The notes under the pieces were generated by a model. It was given only the letters and a program-made list of their open reading frames with translations, did not search any database and was not told the DNA's origin. This document shows, piece after piece, positions 5,776 through 9,511 of a stretch of 9,511 nucleotides of DNA (its first letter is position 1; each line of letters opens with the position of its first letter). Position numbers and translations under genes: made by a program. This DNA is from Planctomycetota bacterium (GTDB lineage Bacteria; Planctomycetota; Brocadiia; JAJRTI01): assembly GCA_024278415.1 (NCBI GenBank), contig JAJRTI010000331.1, positions 1-9,511 on the forward strand, read 5' to 3'.

Positions 5776-6318
5776 ATGCTCAACGCAAACAAGCGAGAGA
5801 AAACGCTCGCCATCCTCGCCGGCGCGGCGGTCGCCCTGCTGCTGCTGGACCGGGTGTGGCTTGGCCCGCTCCTGGCGGCTTGGCAAGAGACGAGCCAGGC
5901 GATCGCCACGACGAAGACGGAGCTGGAGCGCTCGCGCACGCTCATCGACAATGCCGACGCCATCCAGAAGCAATGGGCCAAGGCGGCTGAAGAGATCGCC
6001 CAAGCCCAGCGGAGCGCGTCGTTTCAGTCGTACCTCGACTCCCTCGAACGGTCGGCGGGCATCACGGAAAAGAACCGCAAGTCGCTGGCCGACTCGAAGG
6101 TCAAGGGCAAGAAGGTCGAGAACTACGCGCTGGCCTTGTCCGGCGATTTGGGGGGTGTCGTGAAGTTCTTCAACAAACTCGCGGACTCGCCGCGGCTGCT
6201 GCGCGTCACGCAACTGTCGATCCGGTCCAAGGAGAAGGTCTCGGCGTTGGACATCGACACGACGATTGCCGCGATGGCGCCAGGAGATCTGGCCGTGCAG
6301 GAGGAGGCCAAGCCATGA
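5776..6318 (+). CDS. gspM: GspM/PilO-like inner-membrane platform protein
   Basis: This 180-residue protein has a short basic N-terminus, one transmembrane helix (about residues 9-28, LAILAGAAVALLLLDRVWL), a long charged helical region likely to form a coiled coil (about 35-80), and a C-terminal part (about 110-170) with YALALSGDLGGVVKFFNKLADSP, which resembles the ferredoxin-like domain of PilO/GspM. Its place right after gspL supports the role of GspL's partner in the inner-membrane platform. Only a weak AGAGAG ribosome-binding site precedes ATG 5776. The stop overlaps the next start as ATGA (6315-6318). Sequence conservation in this family is low, so position and architecture carry much of the call. 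Confidence 0.85.
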   Translation: MLNANKREKTLAILAGAAVALLLLDRVWLGPLLAAWQETSQAIATTKTELERSRTLIDNADAIQKQWAKAAEEIAQAQRSASFQSYLDSLERSAGITEKNRKSLADSKVKGKKVENYALALSGDLGGVVKFFNKLADSPRLLRVTQLSIRSKEKVSALDIDTTIAAMAPGDLAVQEEAKP

Positions 6319-6872
6319 CACGATGGATCGCACTCGCCTGCGCCGTGTTGGCGTCTGCGGCCGGAGCCGCGGATGCGAATCGCACCCGCATGGTTTTGAA
6401 GCGCAACGTGTTCAAGCAGAGCTTTCTCAAGCCGGCGCCTCTGCCCCAGCCCGGGTCGATTGCTCCGCGCCCGCGCGTGATCGTGTTCACCGGCGCCATC
6501 CGCATTGGCGACGACCGGGTGGCCATCTTCGAGGAGAAGACCGCGGGCCGCGTGCAGTTCCTTGCCGCGGGCGACGAGATCGAGAAGGCCCGCGTGGTGC
6601 GCATCGGCGAGGAGACCGTCGTCATCTCCGACGACGGTGTGGAAAGGACGCTTGAACTGGGCCAAACCCTCACCGGCGCGCCGGCGCCGGCGACTTCGGA
6701 CACACCGGCGCAGGGGCCGCCGGCTCCGGGCCCCGCGGCCCCCGCGCCGGCCACAAGCCCCCCCGCGCCTGTCACGCCGCTGGCGGCGCGGCCGCTCCCT
6801 CCGTCCCTGAAGGAGCGCATCGAGGCCATGAAGCGGCGCCGGCAGCAAGAACAGCAGAAAGCCGCGAAGTAG
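6315..6872 (+). CDS. GspC/PilP-like periplasmic connector protein (HR domain)
   Basis: This 185-residue protein starts with a signal peptide (residues 1 to about 18, ending ASAAGA). A NVFKQSF segment follows, and then at about residues 54-116 a small beta domain: VFTGAIRIGDDRVAIFEE, AAGDEIEKARVVRIGEETVVIS, ERTLELGQTL. This strand pattern and the GDxI-x-VxxI-xxxxVxI layout fit the homology-region domain shared by GspC and PilP, which contacts the secretin N0 domain. Unlike GspC there is no N-terminal membrane anchor beyond the signal peptide, and no convincing lipobox as in PilP. Residues about 120-155 are Pro/Ala-rich, followed by a basic, Gln-rich C-terminal helix. ATG 6315 overlaps the gspM stop and has GAGGAGG 7 nt upstream. 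It is placed between gspM and the secretin, where pilP sits in pilMNOPQ. I leave the symbol open between gspC and pilP. Confidence 0.78.
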   Translation: MTRWIALACAVLASAAGAADANRTRMVLKRNVFKQSFLKPAPLPQPGSIAPRPRVIVFTGAIRIGDDRVAIFEEKTAGRVQFLAAGDEIEKARVVRIGEETVVISDDGVERTLELGQTLTGAPAPATSDTPAQGPPAPGPAAPAPATSPPAPVTPLAARPLPPSLKERIEAMKRRRQQEQQKAAK

Positions 6873-6897
6873 CGGCCTGGCACGAGGAGACCCTGTC

Positions 6898-8493
6898 ATG
6901 TTGAGACGTTCGCACCGATGGTTCGCTCTGGCCCTGCTGGCCCTGCCCTTCGCCGCTCATGCGGCAGAGGAGGCGCGCCCCGCGGCTGGGCAAGGGAAGA
7001 AGGAAGACGCCAAGCCGGCCGCGCCCGCGGCGCAGCCAGCCCAACCCGCCAAGCCGCCCGCGCCCAAGCCAGAGGGCAAGCCGGCGGATGCGCCAGCCCA
7101 ACCGGCCGCGGAGCCTGCCGCGGAGAAGCCGGCCAAGCCCGTGGACGATGGACTCCCGCCCGGCATGATGCTGCTCAACTTCAAGAACGCCTCGCTCAAG
7201 AGCGTGCTCTCATACGTTGCTGAAAAGAGCGGCCTCGCGGTGAATTACGAATGCACGGTGGCCGGCGACCTGACGGTTGAGAGCCCCAAGCCCATGGACT
7301 TGGAGGCCGCGTTGGGCGTGCTCAACGCCGCGCTCGTGACCAAGCAGGCCGTCGCGGTGCGATCGGGCAAGATGATCAAGGTCGTGTCGCTGTCCAACGC
7401 GAAGAAGAGCAATCTGCCCATCTTCACCGGCAGCGACCCCGACGCGGTCGAGGAGGGCGAGCAGTTCATCACCCAGATCATTCCGCTCAAGATCGTGCAG
7501 GCCGACCAGATCGCCAAGGATCTGGCGAACATGGTGCCGGACCACGCGGAGCTGGCCACGAACAAGAACAGCAACACGTTGATCTACACCGCGTCCGCCA
7601 CGGACGTGAAGCGGCTGCTGCGCATCCTCCACTCGCTCGATACGGAGATCTCGCAAGTCGCGAGCGTGAAGGTGTTTCGCCTCGCCAATGCGGACGCCAA
7701 GTCCGTGGAGGCGTCTATCAAGGCGCTCTTCGAGGAGGGGCCGGCCGGGCGGTCGAGGACCACCAGCCGCCGCGAGATGTTCATGCGCTATCGCATGGGC
7801 ATGAGCCGGTCCAGCAGTTCATCGGGGGCCTCTGGAGGCAGCAGCGAAGCGTCGCAGGCCTACCGCTCGGTCAAGGTCAGCTCCGACGAGCGCACGAACT
7901 CCGTCGTCGTCGTGGCCGCGAAGGACAAGCTCGAACTGATTTCGCAACTCGTGGACGAACTCGACAAGGCGCCCACGGACGCGATTGGCACCATCAAGGT
8001 CTACGTGCTCCAGAACGCGGACGCAACGGCGCTCGCGCAGACGATCGAATCGCTTTTCGAGACGTCTGCCTCGTCGAGCAGATCGCGCAGAGGGTCGAGT
8101 ATCCGCGACATGTTCATGCGCATGCGTTTTGGATCGAGCAGGCGGTCGCGCTCGTCGAGCAGCGACTCAGGAGGCCGGCGCGCTAAGGAATACGAAGAAG
8201 TGAAGGTGAGCGTCGACACGCGCACGAACTCGGTGATTGTCGTGGCGTCGGAGGAACGGCACGAGCAAATCGCCAAGCTCGTGAAGGAACTCGACTCGGA
8301 CAGCATCGAGACCGAAAGCACGATGGTTTACAAGTGCAAGTTCGCGAACGCGGTGACCGTGGCGAACACGCTCAACGACATTTTCGCGGAGGCGAATCGG
8401 CGCAACCGCAGCGCGCGTAGGGCCACACGCGGCCTGGGCGCCACAACCAGCAGCGCGCAGCGCACCACGTCATCGTCCCGCCGACCCTCCTAG
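6898..8493 (+). CDS. gspD: N-terminal half of a split GspD secretin (periplasmic N-domains only)
   Basis: This 531-residue protein has a signal peptide (residues 1 to about 22, ending AHA), then a Pro/Ala/Lys-rich stretch (about 23-82). The N0-type domain is at about 90-170 (LLNFKNASLKSVLSYVAEKS). Three secretin N-repeats follow: about 188-250 (IIPLKIVQADQIAKDL, NSNTLIYTAS); 256-357 (VKVFRLANADAKSVEASI, ERTNSVVVVAAKD); 364-465 (IKVYVLQNADATALAQTI, TRTNSVIVVASEE). A fourth repeat begins at about 475 (MVYKCKFANAVTVANTLNDIF) but stops after its first half in an Arg/Ser/Thr-rich tail. The membrane-spanning secretin domain is absent and is found in the next gene. Repeats 2 and 3 carry long Ser/Arg-rich loops, each with an MFMR motif (residues 294-297 and 405-408). 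ATG 6898 has GAGGAG 8 nt upstream. A gap of 25 bp separates it from the GspC/PilP-like gene. Confidence 0.9.
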   Translation: MLRRSHRWFALALLALPFAAHAAEEARPAAGQGKKEDAKPAAPAAQPAQPAKPPAPKPEGKPADAPAQPAAEPAAEKPAKPVDDGLPPGMMLLNFKNASLKSVLSYVAEKSGLAVNYECTVAGDLTVESPKPMDLEAALGVLNAALVTKQAVAVRSGKMIKVVSLSNAKKSNLPIFTGSDPDAVEEGEQFITQIIPLKIVQADQIAKDLANMVPDHAELATNKNSNTLIYTASATDVKRLLRILHSLDTEISQVASVKVFRLANADAKSVEASIKALFEEGPAGRSRTTSRREMFMRYRMGMSRSSSSSGASGGSSEASQAYRSVKVSSDERTNSVVVVAAKDKLELISQLVDELDKAPTDAIGTIKVYVLQNADATALAQTIESLFETSASSSRSRRGSSIRDMFMRMRFGSSRRSRSSSSDSGGRRAKEYEEVKVSVDTRTNSVIVVASEERHEQIAKLVKELDSDSIETESTMVYKCKFANAVTVANTLNDIFAEANRRNRSARRATRGLGATTSSAQRTTSSSRRPS

Positions 8494-8535
8494 TCTTCCC
8501 GCCGGTAGCGCCCCCTCCAGCGACCAAGCCAACCC

Positions 8536-8541
8536 AGGAGA
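8536..8541 (+). promoter_or_regulatory. Shine-Dalgarno for the C-terminal secretin gene
   Basis: AGGAGA lies 8 nt before ATG 8550. An in-frame TAA (8544-8546) sits just before the ATG, so translation of this gene cannot be a read-through from upstream in the same frame. This supports a genuine separate gene. Confidence 0.75.
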
Positions 8542-8549
8542 CATAACCC

Positions 8550-9511
8550 ATGAGACTCATCTGCACCCGATCGATGTTGGGCGTGCTAGCGTGTGCCCTC
8601 GCGCTGGCGGCCTTGCTGCCCAGCCCGGCCTTTGGGCAGTATTACCGTTCCAGCCGCTATGGCGGCCGGTCGTCCCGATCCGGCTCGTCGAGCACTGGGA
8701 ACCCGGCGAGCCCGGTGGGGCAGGTGTACGCGGTCCCGGAGGAGGACAGCAACACGGTGCTCATCATCGGGCCGCCGCGGCACTTCGAGGCGATCCGGAA
8801 AATCCTCGAAGAGCTGGACACGCCCCCGGCCCAGGTGCTCATCCAGGCCATGTTCGTGGAAGTGCAGCTCACCGACGCGTTCGACTGGGAAACGTCGCTG
8901 TCCGTGTTTGATTCGCCTTCGTTTATCAAGGCGCTCGACCAGACCACAGGCCGCACGTTTGCCGACATCGCCACGGTCCAAGGCCGCATCCAGGGCGGCC
9001 TGGGTGAGGAATTCACGTTTCGAGTCATCAACGACCACTTCGAGGCCGCACTCAAGGCGCTCAAGACGATCACCAACGTGAACGTGATCTCGCGGCCGCA
9101 GGTGCTCGTGTCCGACAACCAGGAGGCCCAATTCTTCGTCGGCGAGAACACGCCCTTCGTCACGTTCAGCCGGCTCAGCAGCGAGGGGTCGAGCCAAGTC
9201 AATACGATTGAGTACCAAGACGTGGGCATCGTGCTTCAAGTCACCCCGCACATCAACCCGGACGGCGTGGTGACCATGGACGTGTATCCCGAGAGTTCGA
9301 GGCGGTCGGATTCGACTGTCCAGATTAGCGAGGGGCTGAGCGCGTCCGTCTTTCCCAAGAGAAGTGCCCAGACCATCGTGTCCATCCGAGACGGCCAAAT
9401 GGTGATGATCGGCGGCTTGATCGAGGATAGCGAGGTCGAGACGGTGCGCAGGGTGCCCATCCTCGGATCGATCCCGATTCTGGGCTGGGCCTTCCGAGGG
9501 GTGAATCGGCA
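8550..9511 (+). CDS. gspD: C-terminal half of a split GspD secretin (channel domain), cut by the window end
   Basis: The frame is open from ATG 8550 to the window end (320 complete codons). It begins with its own signal peptide (residues 1-29; hydrophobic LGVLACALALAALL, likely cut AFG|Q). Next is a Ser/Arg/Gly-rich stretch (about 31-50). Then comes the second half of a secretin N-domain, VYAVPEEDSNTVLIIGPPRHFEAIRKILEELD (described here in parts: strand VYAVPE, strand NTVLIIG, helix to L89-D90). From about residue 95 the secretin domain starts (QVLIQAMFVEVQL), with NVNVISRPQVLVSDNQEA, VGIVLQVTPHINPDGVV and SIRDGQMVMIGGL. The secretin signature VPILGSIPILGWAFR is at 302-316. It would form the outer-membrane beta-barrel gate. 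The C-terminal end, including any pilotin-binding tail, is beyond the window. Confidence 0.92.
   Translation, partial: MRLICTRSMLGVLACALALAALLPSPAFGQYYRSSRYGGRSSRSGSSSTGNPASPVGQVYAVPEEDSNTVLIIGPPRHFEAIRKILEELDTPPAQVLIQAMFVEVQLTDAFDWETSLSVFDSPSFIKALDQTTGRTFADIATVQGRIQGGLGEEFTFRVINDHFEAALKALKTITNVNVISRPQVLVSDNQEAQFFVGENTPFVTFSRLSSEGSSQVNTIEYQDVGIVLQVTPHINPDGVVTMDVYPESSRRSDSTVQISEGLSASVFPKRSAQTIVSIRDGQMVMIGGLIEDSEVETVRRVPILGSIPILGWAFRGVNR

Noticed and set aside
8427..8560. Secretin split as a sequencing frameshift
   Set aside because: The second part has a good Shine-Dalgarno, an ATG with an in-frame stop just before it, and a complete signal peptide. A simple frameshift in a single gene would not create these. 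Assembly error is not fully excluded.
8583..8594. Lipobox-like VLAC at residues 12-15 of the C-terminal secretin protein
   Set aside because: The hydrophobic stretch continues well past the Cys to a better signal peptidase I site (AFG before Q30).

Overview
The window holds most of a type II secretion system (T2SS) operon, all on the + strand. It runs gspG (major pseudopilin), gspH, gspI, gspJ, gspK (minor pseudopilins), gspL (PilM/PilN-like inner-membrane platform), gspM (PilO-like), a GspC/PilP-like periplasmic protein, and then an outer-membrane secretin that appears to be encoded by two consecutive genes. The second secretin gene is cut by the window edge. The ATPase (gspE), the platform protein (gspF) and the prepilin peptidase are not here.

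The DNA is GC-rich and the proteins are those of a diderm (outer-membrane) bacterium. The secretin sits at the 3' end, GspL has a PilM-sized cytoplasmic part, the secretin N-domains carry Ser/Arg-rich loops, and the intergenic DNA is full of repeats. Together these make me think of the Planctomycetota/PVC or Hydrogenedentota type of lineage rather than Proteobacteria. This is an impression, not a demonstrated placement.

Layout: 1-73 leader with a repeat fragment and a Shine-Dalgarno site; 74-511 gspG; 512-681 intergenic repeats; 682-2310 gspH-gspI-gspJ, tightly coupled (ATGA overlap, then a 1-nt gap); 2311-2705 a composite intergenic element of hairpins flanked by 17-bp inverted repeats; 2706-5418 gspK-gspL, overlapping; 5419-5775 an intergenic element built around a 56-bp perfect palindrome; 5776-6872 gspM and the GspC/PilP-like gene (ATGA overlap); 6898-8493 N-terminal secretin half; 8550-end C-terminal secretin half.

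How they would work together: GspG polymerises into the pseudopilus, GspH/I/J/K form its tip, GspL and GspM form the inner-membrane assembly platform, the GspC/PilP-like protein links that platform to the secretin, and the secretin forms the outer-membrane channel. The order gspL-gspM-gspC/P-gspD repeats the logic of pilM-N-O-P-Q of type IV pili, with pilM and pilN fused as gspL.

The two most interesting points are (i) the secretin split, in which the last periplasmic N-domain is cut inside its Ser/Arg-rich loop and the C-terminal half has its own Shine-Dalgarno site and signal peptide, and (ii) the three repeat/hairpin blocks that divide an otherwise compact operon into four transcript segments. 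No tRNA, rRNA, CRISPR array, transposase gene, promoter or canonical rho-independent terminator was recognised.
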